Assembly (NCBI GenBank): GCA_951812975.1
Contig: CATOTC010000001.1
Coordinates: forward strand, 1,210,001-1,274,000
Length of the DNA stretch: 64,000 nucleotides
Source: an uncultured Acidimicrobiales bacterium
Lineage (GTDB): Bacteria; Actinomycetota; Acidimicrobiia; Acidimicrobiales; Aldehydirespiratoraceae
Reading direction: 5' to 3'
The notes under the pieces are model-generated. The model did no database searches. It was not told the DNA's origin and was given only the letters and a program-made list of their open reading frames with translations. Position numbers and translations under genes: made by a program. Of the stretch, positions 33,768 to 42,137 are shown in pieces (the first letter of the stretch is position 1; every line of letters starts with the position of its first letter).

Positions 33768-34816
33768 TGCGTTCGCGCGCGATTCGATTGATCGAGGTGG
33801 TTGACTCCCACACTGAGGGCAACCCCACCCGGGTTGTTATCGGTGGTGTTCCCGTGCCGCCGGGCGCAACAGTGCTCGAGCGCCAGCTGTATCTCTGCGA
33901 GCACGATGACCGTCTAAGGACGCTCTTGAACTTTGAACCCCGCGGTAACCCAATGATGTGTTCGGTGCTGCTGATGCCTCCCATCGACCCAGCGGCGACG
34001 TTCTCAGTGTTACTCATGGAGCAGGACGAGTACGTGCCGATGTGTGGGCACTGCATCATCGGCGCGGCCACGACGGTTCTCGCTGCGGGTCTACTCGAGA
34101 TCACTGGTGATACCACCGGCGTAGCCTTCGAGACGCTGGCCGGTCTTGTCCACTGCGATGTCGACACGAGGGGTGGCAATGTCGGAGCGGTCACGCTCCG
34201 AAACGTGGCGTCATTCCTTTTGCACCGCGATGCGCAGGTCGAAGTTCCAGGCCTCGGACAGATCCTCGTCGATGTGGCTTTCGGTGGCGACTTCTATGCG
34301 ATCGTGGACACCGACGTGCTCGGGTTCGTTGTCGGTCCCGAGCACGAAAAGACCCTCGGGTCCTGGTCGCAGGCGATCGTCGGCGCGGTGAACGACCAGC
34401 TGACGATCTGCCATCCCGTCACATCAACCATCGACCGACTCTACGAGGTGCTCTGGACCACGGAGTCGTCGGCCGTCGATGTGTACCGACACGCTGTGGT
34501 GTCGCCGCCGGCAACCTTCGACCGATCGCCCTGCGGAACCGGCTCGAGCGCTCGGCTTGCAGCGCTCTGGGCGCGCGGGGTGGTGCCGGTCGGCAGAACG
34601 GTGCAGTTCGAGGGGGTCCTCGGCACACGCTTCCGAGCGGTTGCGACCGAGCTGACGGATGTAGGTGGCATGCCAGCGATCCTGCCACAGGTCACTGGCA
34701 GGGCATACGTGACAGCGCGGTCGACAATCACGCTCGACCCCGATGACCCGTTCCCCGGCGGATATCGCTTAGAGCACAGACCCCTGTCCACGTCGAATGA
34801 GGAGAACCACCCATGA
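33767..34816 (+). CDS. Proline racemase-family enzyme with both catalytic cysteines
   Basis: Family members racemise or epimerise proline or hydroxyproline, or dehydrate trans-3-hydroxyproline. Here both catalytic cysteines are kept: the first in YVPMCGHCIIGA and the second in FDRSPCGTGSSARLA. That points to a racemase/epimerase rather than the dehydratase, which has Thr or Ser at one site. N-terminal VVDSHTEGNPTRVVIGG is also diagnostic. At 349 residues it is of family length. It overlaps the flanking genes by one and four bases. The substrate is unknown; a 4-hydroxyproline-like imino acid is one possibility. Confidence 0.87.
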   Translation: MRSRAIRLIEVVDSHTEGNPTRVVIGGVPVPPGATVLERQLYLCEHDDRLRTLLNFEPRGNPMMCSVLLMPPIDPAATFSVLLMEQDEYVPMCGHCIIGAATTVLAAGLLEITGDTTGVAFETLAGLVHCDVDTRGGNVGAVTLRNVASFLLHRDAQVEVPGLGQILVDVAFGGDFYAIVDTDVLGFVVGPEHEKTLGSWSQAIVGAVNDQLTICHPVTSTIDRLYEVLWTTESSAVDVYRHAVVSPPATFDRSPCGTGSSARLAALWARGVVPVGRTVQFEGVLGTRFRAVATELTDVGGMPAILPQVTGRAYVTARSTITLDPDDPFPGGYRLEHRPLSTSNEENHP

Positions 34817-35565
34817 GTCAACCCTTTGGCCTGACCGGCAAGACAGTCGTCGTCATCGGCGGCAGCGCCGGCATGGGTTTGGCTACTGCCAAGCTGGTAG
34901 CCGAGTTGGGCGCCGACGTTGTGATCGCGGCACGGGACCCGCACAGGCTGGCTCAGGCGGCGGAGCAAATCAATCAGCTCTCCGGGAGCGCCGTGGGTCA
35001 CCGCGCACTTTCGATCGAATCCGGCGACGCCGTCGCTGAGTTCCTCGCCGATTACGCTCCGTTCGACCACCTGGTGTTGCCCGGGTCAACGGTGGTGCCC
35101 GTGGACTTTGAGCACGTGACTGAGGCGAATTCGCGTGAGGCATTCGACAGTAAGTTCTGGGGACCGTTCCTTGCTGCGATGGCAGCGGTGCCGCACATGC
35201 GTCACGGCGGCTGCGTCGTTATGTACAGCGGGGTTGCGGCCGATCGCCCGGTTCGCGGTTTCGTCGTGGGCTCGGCCATCAACGGAGCCATCAACGCACT
35301 CACCCGCTCGTTGGCCCTCGAGCTGGGCACACTCGGCCTTCGCATCAACACCATTGCCCCCGGTGCGGTGCGGACGCCGCTGTGGTCAAACGTGGATCAC
35401 TTGCAGTCGGCGGATGACATCGAGGCCGAAGCCTCGGCTCGGCTGCCGGTCGGGCGGGTAGGTACCGCCAGAGAGTGCGCCGAGCTAGCAGTGGCCCTGA
35501 TGACCAACGGATTCATCACCGGTGAGGTCATTGGCATCGACGGCGGCGCCAAGGCAATGCGATGA
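34813..35565 (+). CDS. SDR-fold protein lacking the YxxxK catalytic motif
   Basis: The Rossmann motif is VVIGGSAGMGLATAKLVAEL near residues 12-32, followed by DVVIAARDP. The end has INTIAPGAVRTPLW and TGEVIGIDGGAKAM, as in short-chain dehydrogenases. The active-site region reads VMYSGVAADRPVRGFVVGSA: the Ser is there, but where Tyr and Lys are expected (about 13 and 17 positions later) there are Val and Ile. It may be a non-canonical reductase/isomerase subclass or a regulator. It overlaps the racemase gene by four bases. Confidence 0.82.
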   Translation: MSQPFGLTGKTVVVIGGSAGMGLATAKLVAELGADVVIAARDPHRLAQAAEQINQLSGSAVGHRALSIESGDAVAEFLADYAPFDHLVLPGSTVVPVDFEHVTEANSREAFDSKFWGPFLAAMAAVPHMRHGGCVVMYSGVAADRPVRGFVVGSAINGAINALTRSLALELGTLGLRINTIAPGAVRTPLWSNVDHLQSADDIEAEASARLPVGRVGTARECAELAVALMTNGFITGEVIGIDGGAKAMR

Positions 35566-35578
35566 TCAGGGGAACAAA

Positions 35579-36643
35579 ATGTACGCAATGACCGTGCTCG
35601 GCCCCATCCATCGTGATCGCCTTGGCATCACACTTCCGCACGAGCACCTCAATTGCGACAGCTCGTTCCTCTGCACCGATTCCACAGCACAATCGATCCC
35701 GATCGAGCTAGTGGCCCCGGCCGAGCTGCGGCGGACGCCGATGCGATTTCTTCATAACCTGGACATGCGTGACGAGGGGATAGCGACCGACGAGCTTCGG
35801 TCGTTCGTTGCCAATGGAGGTTCGACCATCGTGGACGTCACTCCGATCATGCAACAATCTCGCGATCCGGATTTGTTGGTGCGAGCGGCGCGCGCTTCTG
35901 GGGCCAACGTAATCATGGGATCCGGCTGGTACGTCGGCGCGTCCCACCCGCTCGAGATTGCCACAATGTCGATCGACCAGCTGGCTGATGTGATGGTTGA
36001 TGAGGTTACGCGTGGTAAGGGCGGTTCAGGGATCCGTCCCGGTGTGCTCGGCGAGATCGGCACGGGGGACCCGCTGCTTCCTGACGAGGAGCGTGTCTTG
36101 CGCGCATCGGCCCGTGCACAGCTGCGGACCGGTTGCCCGATCAACGTGCACATGGCTGCGGAGTGCCGTGAAGTGATGCGCGTGCTGGACATACTGAACG
36201 AGGAGGGCATCACGGACCTAGGCCGTGTTGTTATCAGTCACATGGATGTGGCGATCGACCTTGTGCAGCAGCGCGAGGTCGCGTCTCGCGGCGCGATGGT
36301 CGAGTACGACACGTTTGGTCATGAGCATTACCCGGACAGCCGGGGGAGGGTGATGCCCTCCGACGTCCAGCGGCTGGAAGCGATCGCAACGCTAGCCACA
36401 GAGGGGTTGGCCCCGTCGATCCTGGTTTCGCAGGACGTCTGTTTGCGTTCGCTTTGGCAGCGCTATGGGGGCAAGGGGTACGTCGGGCTACTCAAGGACG
36501 TCCAGCTGCTGGGCGACGATGTCGGGGTGCCGCGCGAGTTGTGGACCACCTTGCTGACCGTCAACCCGGCGCGGGTGTTCGCGTATCTGACTTCTCTCGA
36601 CGAGGCACCGGAACCGGAACCGCTGGAAGGGCTGCTAGTATAA
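35579..36643 (+). CDS. Phosphotriesterase-family amidohydrolase (second paralogue)
   Basis: ATG 35579 has AGGGGAACAAA upstream and gives MYAMTVLGPIHRDRLGITLP. Metal ligands are in LPHEHLNCDSS (HxH), GVLGEIGTGDP (bridging Glu), PINVHMAAE, VVISHMDVAID and LVSQDVCLRS. It is clearly related to but diverged from the paralogue in the leftward arm, sharing the same ligand spacing. Two such hydrolases in one cluster suggest two sequential or alternative hydrolyses (lactone, amide or ester). Its TAA overlaps a copy of the AAAGTCGATTAT motif. Confidence 0.87.
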   Translation: MYAMTVLGPIHRDRLGITLPHEHLNCDSSFLCTDSTAQSIPIELVAPAELRRTPMRFLHNLDMRDEGIATDELRSFVANGGSTIVDVTPIMQQSRDPDLLVRAARASGANVIMGSGWYVGASHPLEIATMSIDQLADVMVDEVTRGKGGSGIRPGVLGEIGTGDPLLPDEERVLRASARAQLRTGCPINVHMAAECREVMRVLDILNEEGITDLGRVVISHMDVAIDLVQQREVASRGAMVEYDTFGHEHYPDSRGRVMPSDVQRLEAIATLATEGLAPSILVSQDVCLRSLWQRYGGKGYVGLLKDVQLLGDDVGVPRELWTTLLTVNPARVFAYLTSLDEAPEPEPLEGLLV

Positions 36644-36653
36644 AGTCGATTAT
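36642..36653 (+). promoter_or_regulatory. AAAGTCGATTAT half-site before the DapA-like gene
   Basis: The same 10-12 bases as in the divergent promoter dyad (31661-31672 reads AAAGTCGATTAC) recur directly after the second phosphotriesterase-family gene and 29 bp before the DapA-like start. It suggests an internal, co-regulated promoter for the last two genes. Confidence 0.45.
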
Positions 36654-36681
36654 CGTTTAGATCTACAAAGGACGTCTGAAA

Positions 36682-37581
36682 ATGAGCATTCGTGGTGTAA
36701 TCGTTCCGCTGGTGTCGCCGTTCGACGACCAGTTCGCGGTAGCGCTTGACAAGCTGGAGACACTGGTCGGCACGCTCGTCGCCCACGGTGTCGACGGGCT
36801 CATCGCGTGCGCCAGCACCGGTGAGGCGCTGTCGCTGTCGGAGGCGGAGCGGGCGGCGATCATCGACCTCGTGCTGGCCACGAACGCCGGCCAGGTGCCA
36901 GTGTACGTCGGTTGCTCAAGCTACTCGACTGACCAAGTGATCGGGCTGATCGACGATGCCGCCACCCGCGGGGCGACCGGGGCGATGATCACCCACCCCT
37001 ACTACGCACTACCGGACCCCATTGAGCTGCTCGCCCATTACACCGCCGTATCGGCCAGGATCGAGGTACCGGTAATTGTGTACAACAATCCCGCCACGAC
37101 TGGAATTGATGCCTCACCCGAGCAGTTGGCCGAAATTGTTGCTCTCCCCCACATGGATGCCATCAAGGAGAGTTCGGGTGACTGCACCCGTGTCATTCGT
37201 ATCAATCGACTCACAGGAAACACCGTCCCAGTCCTGTGCGGTACCGACAATCAGGCGATGGAGCAGTTAACTGCAGGCGCCGTCGGTTGGGTGGCCGGTG
37301 TGGCCAACGTGTTGCCCAGGGAGTGCCTGGCGCTGCACCGTGCTACCCAGGCCAACGATCTGAAACTGGCCAAGGCGATCACCGATTGCATCTACGCATA
37401 CCTCAGTGAGGCCGAGCTCACGGCCAAATATGTGCAGGTCAACAAGCTCGGGCTTCAGTTGACCGGCCTCGAGGTCGGGCCTCCCAGACCTCCCCTTCTG
37501 CCAGTAACTGGAGAAGGTCGTGATCGGGTGATCGCCGCTCTTGAGCAGGCGCGAGGCGCTTCATCGCTGGTCGGCTCATGA
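36682..37581 (+). CDS. Dihydrodipicolinate synthase / N-acetylneuraminate lyase-family enzyme
   Basis: This class I aldolase-type TIM barrel forms a Schiff base with a keto-acid substrate. Visible are the GTGE-like loop CASTGEALSLSEAER, the Tyr in PVIVYNNPATTG and the Schiff-base Lys in MDAIKESSGDCTRV. AAAGGACG precedes the ATG. Context (racemase-family, aldehyde dehydrogenase) argues for a catabolic aldolase/dehydratase/deaminase rather than lysine biosynthesis. It overlaps the aminotransferase start by four bases. Confidence 0.9.
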   Translation: MSIRGVIVPLVSPFDDQFAVALDKLETLVGTLVAHGVDGLIACASTGEALSLSEAERAAIIDLVLATNAGQVPVYVGCSSYSTDQVIGLIDDAATRGATGAMITHPYYALPDPIELLAHYTAVSARIEVPVIVYNNPATTGIDASPEQLAEIVALPHMDAIKESSGDCTRVIRINRLTGNTVPVLCGTDNQAMEQLTAGAVGWVAGVANVLPRECLALHRATQANDLKLAKAITDCIYAYLSEAELTAKYVQVNKLGLQLTGLEVGPPRPPLLPVTGEGRDRVIAALEQARGASSLVGS

Positions 37582-38885
37582 GCACCGAAGTTCCACCGGA
37601 GGTGGCCAAGCGCCATCGGCGGTCTATTGCGTCGCTCGACCGGGCACGCGAATCGGTAGCAGGAGGCGTGACCTCCACCGTCCGGACCGCAGCGCGACCA
37701 GTGCCGCTCTATTTCGACCGTGGCTTGGGCACGCGTTTGTGGGATGTCGACGGCAATGAGTACGTCGACTTCTTGTTGTCGTATGGACCGTCCATCCTTG
37801 GCCAAGCGTCGCCCGTTGTCGCCCAGGCGATTGCTGCGCAGGCAGCGCGTGGGATGACGTTCGGTTCACAGCACGAGCTGGAGATTGAGGCGGCAGAGCT
37901 GCTTACCAAGGTCGTGCCGAATGCAGACCGGGCGATCTTTTCCAGTACTGGTAGCGAGGCCGTGGCGGCAGCGCTGCGAGTTGTCCGCGCGGCAACAGGC
38001 CGATCACTGGTCCTGAAGTTCCAGGGTCACTATCACGGTTGGTTCGACGGGATGTTCGCCAGCGTGGGCAACTCCATGGGCACCGAGCAAGCGATTATCG
38101 AGCAACCGGTCCCTCAGACTATCGGTTCCGCTCCCGGTGCTGCAGCGGACGTGATCGCTGTGCGATGGAACGATGAAGACGCGCTCGTTGCCGCGTTTGA
38201 TCAGTACGGCAGCTCGATCGCTGCGGTCATCTGTGAGCCGCTCAACGTCAACGGGGGAGTCATCCCGCCGATGCCGGGGTTCTTGCAGCTGGTTCGATCA
38301 ATGTGCACTGACAACGGATCGCTCCTCGTGTTCGACGAGGTGATCACCGGGTTCCGTCTGGCGCTCGGAGGCGCCCAAGAGTTCTACGGGGTCGACGCCG
38401 ACGTGACCGTGTTCGCGAAGGCATTGGCGGGTGGTTTTCCGATCAGCGCTGTGACGGGTACCGAAGCAGCGATGGAGGTCGTGTCGTCGGGGCGACTAAT
38501 CCATAATGGAACGTTCAACGGCAACCCGCTTGGTTGCGCGGCGATCATTGCCACCGTCAGCGAGTTGGCTCGCGACAGCGAAGCGACGTATACGCGGTTG
38601 CACGCACTCGGCGGGCAGCTGGCTGCCGGACTGGCAGATAGCCATCCAGATCTGGCCGTGCGCTCTGTCGGGCCGATCAGCATTTCGGTGATGGGTGACC
38701 CGCACAACGTAGTGCGCATCCAGGACCTTGCAGGATCGGACGATTCCCGTCAGCAGTCATTTGTGGAGGGCCTCATCGCGCGGGGGATCCACAGTCAAGG
38801 CCTGTGGTACGTGTCCACTGAACACACCACAGCCGACATCGAGTTGGCGATCGCTGCTGCCCAGGAAATTCTGGCCCTAGTCTGA
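37578..38885 (+). CDS. Class III PLP aminotransferase (glutamate-1-semialdehyde aminomutase-like)
   Basis: The fold-type I PLP enzyme has FFSSTGSEA-like FSSTGSEAVAAALRVVRAAT, KFQGHYHGWFDG, LLVFDEVITGFRLALGG and the PLP-binding Lys in VFAKALAGGFPISAVTG. Overall it looks like HemL/GSAM-type mutases and other class III aminotransferases, which in catabolic clusters often act on unusual amino acids. It is probably not heme biosynthesis, because it is embedded in the catabolic operon. It is the last gene of the rightward arm. Confidence 0.88.
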   Translation: MSTEVPPEVAKRHRRSIASLDRARESVAGGVTSTVRTAARPVPLYFDRGLGTRLWDVDGNEYVDFLLSYGPSILGQASPVVAQAIAAQAARGMTFGSQHELEIEAAELLTKVVPNADRAIFSSTGSEAVAAALRVVRAATGRSLVLKFQGHYHGWFDGMFASVGNSMGTEQAIIEQPVPQTIGSAPGAAADVIAVRWNDEDALVAAFDQYGSSIAAVICEPLNVNGGVIPPMPGFLQLVRSMCTDNGSLLVFDEVITGFRLALGGAQEFYGVDADVTVFAKALAGGFPISAVTGTEAAMEVVSSGRLIHNGTFNGNPLGCAAIIATVSELARDSEATYTRLHALGGQLAAGLADSHPDLAVRSVGPISISVMGDPHNVVRIQDLAGSDDSRQQSFVEGLIARGIHSQGLWYVSTEHTTADIELAIAAAQEILALV

Positions 38886-38959
38886 CAATCGGGAAGCTGA
38901 GGGTGCCGAGAACGCGTCGCTGCAGGTCACAGCGTTGGCGACCGGTACCGTGACCGGTC

Positions 38960-39228
38960 GTGTCATCGCTTATCTCACACCTGTTTCGGCTCCTGATCGT
39001 CCGTCTCGGACTGCTGTTGGTATCCGGTGACAAGCGTGACGCCGAGATCCTCGCCCTTCGCCATCAGATTCTCATCCTGCAGCGACAAGTCGAGCGGCCG
39101 AGGTTCACCCCGACGGACCGGACCATCCTGGCCGTGCTCTCGCGTGCTTTCGACCGGCAGGCGGCTTACCCGTGTGATGCTGATCATGAAACCGGCCACC
39201 GTGATCGGCTGGGACCGACACCTCGTCG
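38960..39228 (+). pseudogene. Fragment of an integrase-type (rve/DDE) transposase
   Basis: The first frame reads VSGDKRDAEILALRHQILIL, then RPRFTPTDRTILAVLSR, the conserved N-terminus of actinobacterial integrase-core transposases. It then shifts frame, and the neighbouring frame continues MLIMKPATVIGWDRHLVAQ, matching the next conserved block. After that the similarity stops where a dioxygenase fragment begins. At least one frameshift plus a truncation make it inactive. Confidence 0.7.
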
Positions 39229-39621
39229 CACAACGCATACGACGTGTCAGAGGCGACCGTCACCGACCACGCCGTTTGGTGGCTCTGGCCCAACACCTGC
39301 ATCATGCGTTACCCAGGGCGAGGGAATATGAGCATTCTCAAGATCATCCCGGTATCGGAGAACGTCACGTTCCAGACCTACGATTTCTTCTTTGAGTCGG
39401 ATGAGCCGAATGAAGCGGAGCTTGAATCGATCCGCTATCTCGACCAGGTCCTCCAGGTCGAAGACATCAACTTGGTCGAAAGCGTGCAGCGCGGGATGCA
39501 GACACCGGCTTTCACCCAAGGGCGCATCGTGAACGATCCCTCGGGCTCGGGGTTGTCCGAGCATGCGCTGCACCATTTCCATAGCCTCGTCCTCGACGCC
39601 TACCAAGCAGCAACGCAATAG
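39229..39621 (+). pseudogene. C-terminal fragment of a Rieske aromatic-ring-hydroxylating oxygenase alpha subunit
   Basis: The frame carries DHAVWWLWPNTCIMRYPGRG, TYDFFFES, NLVESVQRGMQTPAFTQGRI and GLSEHALHHFHSLVLDAY. These are typical of the end of the catalytic domain of ring-hydroxylating dioxygenase large subunits. The Rieske domain and most of the catalytic domain are missing, so the gene was cut, apparently at the junction with the transposase fragment. An ATG at 39328 could still give a 97-aa product, but it would lack the iron sites. Confidence 0.75.
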
Positions 39622-39642
39622 CAGGAACCGTCGCGTAGAGGC

Positions 39643-40806
39643 TCAGGTTTTGAGCAGGTCGTTGAGGGAGTTTACCCAGGTGTCGTCGATTCGCTGGATG
39701 GCGCCGATCCTTGTGTTGTCTTTGTTCCATGGTGTGAGATCGCGGGCCCACTTGAACCCGAACATCCATCGTTTGGTGACCGGGAACATGCACGCTGCGA
39801 CGATGTCGAAAGCGTCGTAGGCGTACTTCCTTCCTGCCCCGGAGTCGCGCGTCTTCTGGGTCTCAACCTTGGCGTCGCCGTCCTTGTAGGTCCCGCTGAA
39901 AGCGTTCTTGCACTCGATCGTTAGTTCGCGTCCGTCGTCGAGCCAGATCCGGAAGTCCGGCATTCCGTCCTGGTCGATCGACTCGTAGGAGGCGATGCAC
40001 GGATCACCATCGAGGAAGTTACCTAGGTGGTGTTCTGCAATGCTGCCCCGCACTGCGACGCCGAGACGGAAGTTCGATTCGATGATGTCGAGGATGGTGG
40101 CTGCACTGACACCGTAGAGAGTCTCAAGGTCGTGGCGACCGATCCTGCCATGAAGGAAGTGCTCGGCGAGGCTGAGGCGCAGACCCGTGTCGAACCCCAG
40201 ACTCGTTGCGAGCGCCTCGAAACGGGCGAAGTCAAGCAAGCGATCAGGACGGAAGCCGACCATGGATTCGAGACCGTCCCAACCCTCGCCCTGGGGCGTG
40301 CGCGGTCTTGTCTTCTCCCTCGCCCACCAGGCCCAGCCAGTGCTCATCACGGCCTCGGCGTTCGTGTCCCGGTAGTAACCCGAGATTCCCATCGGGAGCT
40401 GCGCGTAGACGAGGGGATCCAGGCCGACGATGATGCCCGTCTCGGGGTCGACAGCGAGTATCAGAGTGATGTCCACTCCAGCGGGATCGTGGCCGACCGG
40501 GTTCAGCTCACGGCGAACCCGTCCTGGGTCGCCGTAGCGGATCTGGAAGCGGTGCTCTGTGGTGGGTCGGTTTCTGGTGGTTCGCCTTGTAGTTGTGAAC
40601 GGATAGACAACGAGGCCGAAGCGATGGTTGTCACTGTCTTCAGCAACGATGTAGATGGGTGCCAGCTTCTTGGCCGGGAAGGAGCATGAAACCAATCGTC
40701 CGCCTCCATCCTCGATACCTCTGAGCAACAGGTCCACGACCGGTGCGCGGGACTTGGAGATGCGGTACAGCTTGGGGACATAGCTGCGGCCAGCCAGTTC
40801 CGTCAC
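39643..40806 (-). CDS. Orphan second copy of the PD-(D/E)XK restriction endonuclease
   Basis: It aligns end to end with the enzyme at 15772-16935, with about 44 differences in 387 positions by eye (roughly 89% identity). The nuclease motif MPDFRIWLDD then RELTIECKNA is intact. The GTG at 40806 (VTELAGRSYVPK) matches the start of the first copy; the upstream extension of the frame is not homologous. DNA similarity with the first locus ends about 18 bp upstream, exactly where the methyltransferase should begin, so this copy has no methyltransferase beside it. It may depend on the one at 17 kb. Confidence 0.75.
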   Translation of the reverse strand: MTELAGRSYVPKLYRISKSRAPVVDLLLRGIEDGGGRLVSCSFPAKKLAPIYIVAEDSDNHRFGLVVYPFTTTRRTTRNRPTTEHRFQIRYGDPGRVRRELNPVGHDPAGVDITLILAVDPETGIIVGLDPLVYAQLPMGISGYYRDTNAEAVMSTGWAWWAREKTRPRTPQGEGWDGLESMVGFRPDRLLDFARFEALATSLGFDTGLRLSLAEHFLHGRIGRHDLETLYGVSAATILDIIESNFRLGVAVRGSIAEHHLGNFLDGDPCIASYESIDQDGMPDFRIWLDDGRELTIECKNAFSGTYKDGDAKVETQKTRDSGAGRKYAYDAFDIVAACMFPVTKRWMFGFKWARDLTPWNKDNTRIGAIQRIDDTWVNSLNDLLKT

Positions 40807-40825
40807 GGCCTGCTCCTCAGTTCGC

Positions 40826-40969
40826 AAGATCCCCTTCAGAAGGGTCGGCAACCGGCGCCGAGTCCTGCTCGCCGACCTCCTCGAATACAAACGCGTCGAC
40901 GACTCCGAGCGCCGAGCCATCGCTGACGAACTCACCGCAGAAGCCCAAGCCCTCGGCCTCGAATACTGA
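40826..40969 (+). pseudogene. Headless excisionase-type (VapB-like) antitoxin fragment
   Basis: The frame reads KIPFRRVGNRRRVLLADLLE, then KRVDDSERRAIADELTAEAQ and ALGLEY before TGA. This is the C-terminal half of the excisionase/HTH antitoxins usually paired with PIN toxins. The N-terminal HTH is missing because the sequence is replaced by the restriction enzyme locus. It lies 12 bp before the PIN-domain gene. Confidence 0.65.
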
Positions 40970-40981
40970 TCGGCCTACGCC

Positions 40982-41535
40982 GTGTCGTTCGACTCCACTT
41001 ACGACGCGTGCGTCCTGCACCCAGCTGGCCTACGCGATTTTCTTGTACGGCTCGCCTTGACTGGCCTCTTCCGCGCCCACTGGAGTGATGAGATCCTCGA
41101 CGAAATGGTCGCGTCGATCCTCGCTCGCCGGTCCGACCTCCAGAAAGCCCAGCTTGAACGAACCCGAGAACTAATGTGCGACGCCGTCCCCGACTGCCTC
41201 GTCACCGGCTACCAAGACCTCATCGGTGCCCTCGACTTACCCGACCCCAACGACCGTCACGTGCTCGCCGCAGCCATCCGCTCAGGTTCACAAGTCATCG
41301 TCACCGAGAACACCAAGGACTTCCCCAATGCACGCTCGGGACCTACAACATCGAAGCCCAGACTCCTGACGTCTTCGTACTCCACCTCATCGAACTGTCC
41401 CCGACCACCGTCGCCAACATCGTCCAATCCCAAGCAACTCCGCTCAAGAATCCAAACATGAGCGTCTCCGACGTCCTAGACCGCCTCGCTCGATCAGGCT
41501 TGCCGCGGTCGGTGGCCGCCCTCCGCGACTACTAA
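40982..41535 (+). pseudogene. PIN-domain toxin gene with a frameshift
   Basis: From GTG 40982 the first frame has VSFDSTYDACVLHPA, then LPDPNDRHVLAAAIRSGSQV and VTENTKDFP, a PIN nuclease with its acidic residues. Near 41335 the frame must change: the other frame continues YNIEAQTPDVFVLHLIELSP, VANIVQSQATPLKNP and SVSDVLDRLARSGLPRSVAA to the stop at 41535, the normal C-terminus of this family. A one-base deletion explains it. The truncated first-frame product would keep the PIN core. Confidence 0.72.
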
Positions 41536-41584
41536 CTTGCGCAGCCCACCGTGTCGGATCGACCGATCCACTATTGTCTTGAGC

Positions 41585-42064
41585 GTGGCCGAAGGCTCTG
41601 GGAGCGCGTCTTGGGCTTCCTCGCCCGGCAACCGCAGGTCGATGCAGGGCAATCGAAGCCGCGATACGAAACCGGAGTTGGCTGTGCGCTCTGCGGTGCA
41701 TCGACGGGGTATCCGCTTCAGGGTCTCGGTCCGTCCTGAGCCGGAACTGCCCCGTACCGCTGACCTGGTACTGCGCAAGAGCCGGATCGCGGTGTTCGTG
41801 GACGGCTGTTTCTGGCATGGTTGCCCCGAGCACCACACGCAACCCGCCACCAACTCCGAGTACTGGGCCGACAAGATCGCCGGCAACGTCGAACGCGACG
41901 CGGAGACTTCGGCCTACCTGCATCGGGCGGGGTGGATGGTGCTGCGATTCTGGGAGCACGAGGACCCCGAGTCGGTAGCCGACCGAGTCCAAGAGGCGGT
42001 CCGTGCTTCAACCGAGGGGACGGCGCGATCTGAGAGTGAGACAACCGTCGGCAGCCGGCGATAG
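41585..42064 (+). CDS. vsr: Very short patch repair (Vsr) endonuclease
   Basis: Vsr nicks T:G mismatches that arise from deaminated 5-methylcytosine. Motifs are MQGNRSRDTKPELAVRSAVH, the catalytic Asp/His segment IAVFVDGCFWHGCPEHH, KIAGNVERDAETSAYLHRAG and WMVLRFWEHED. GTG 41585 (VAEGSGSASWASSP) is the family-typical start. It appears intact. It precedes a NaeI-like gene by 73 bp; Vsr genes accompany NaeI-type systems. A fragment of another vsr is at 15694-15747. Confidence 0.9.
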   Translation: MAEGSGSASWASSPGNRRSMQGNRSRDTKPELAVRSAVHRRGIRFRVSVRPEPELPRTADLVLRKSRIAVFVDGCFWHGCPEHHTQPATNSEYWADKIAGNVERDAETSAYLHRAGWMVLRFWEHEDPESVADRVQEAVRASTEGTARSESETTVGSRR

Positions 42065-42137
42065 TTCCTAGTCGGCTATCCCGTCAACGCGGCGTGCAGA
42101 GTTGCCAAACCCACGACCGTTCCGGTAGACCCGCGGT

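Noticed and set aside
33767-37581. Complete hydroxyproline degradation operon
   Set aside because: The racemase-like and DapA-like genes would fit, but no D-hydroxyproline dehydrogenase is present and the two metal hydrolases have no role in that pathway.
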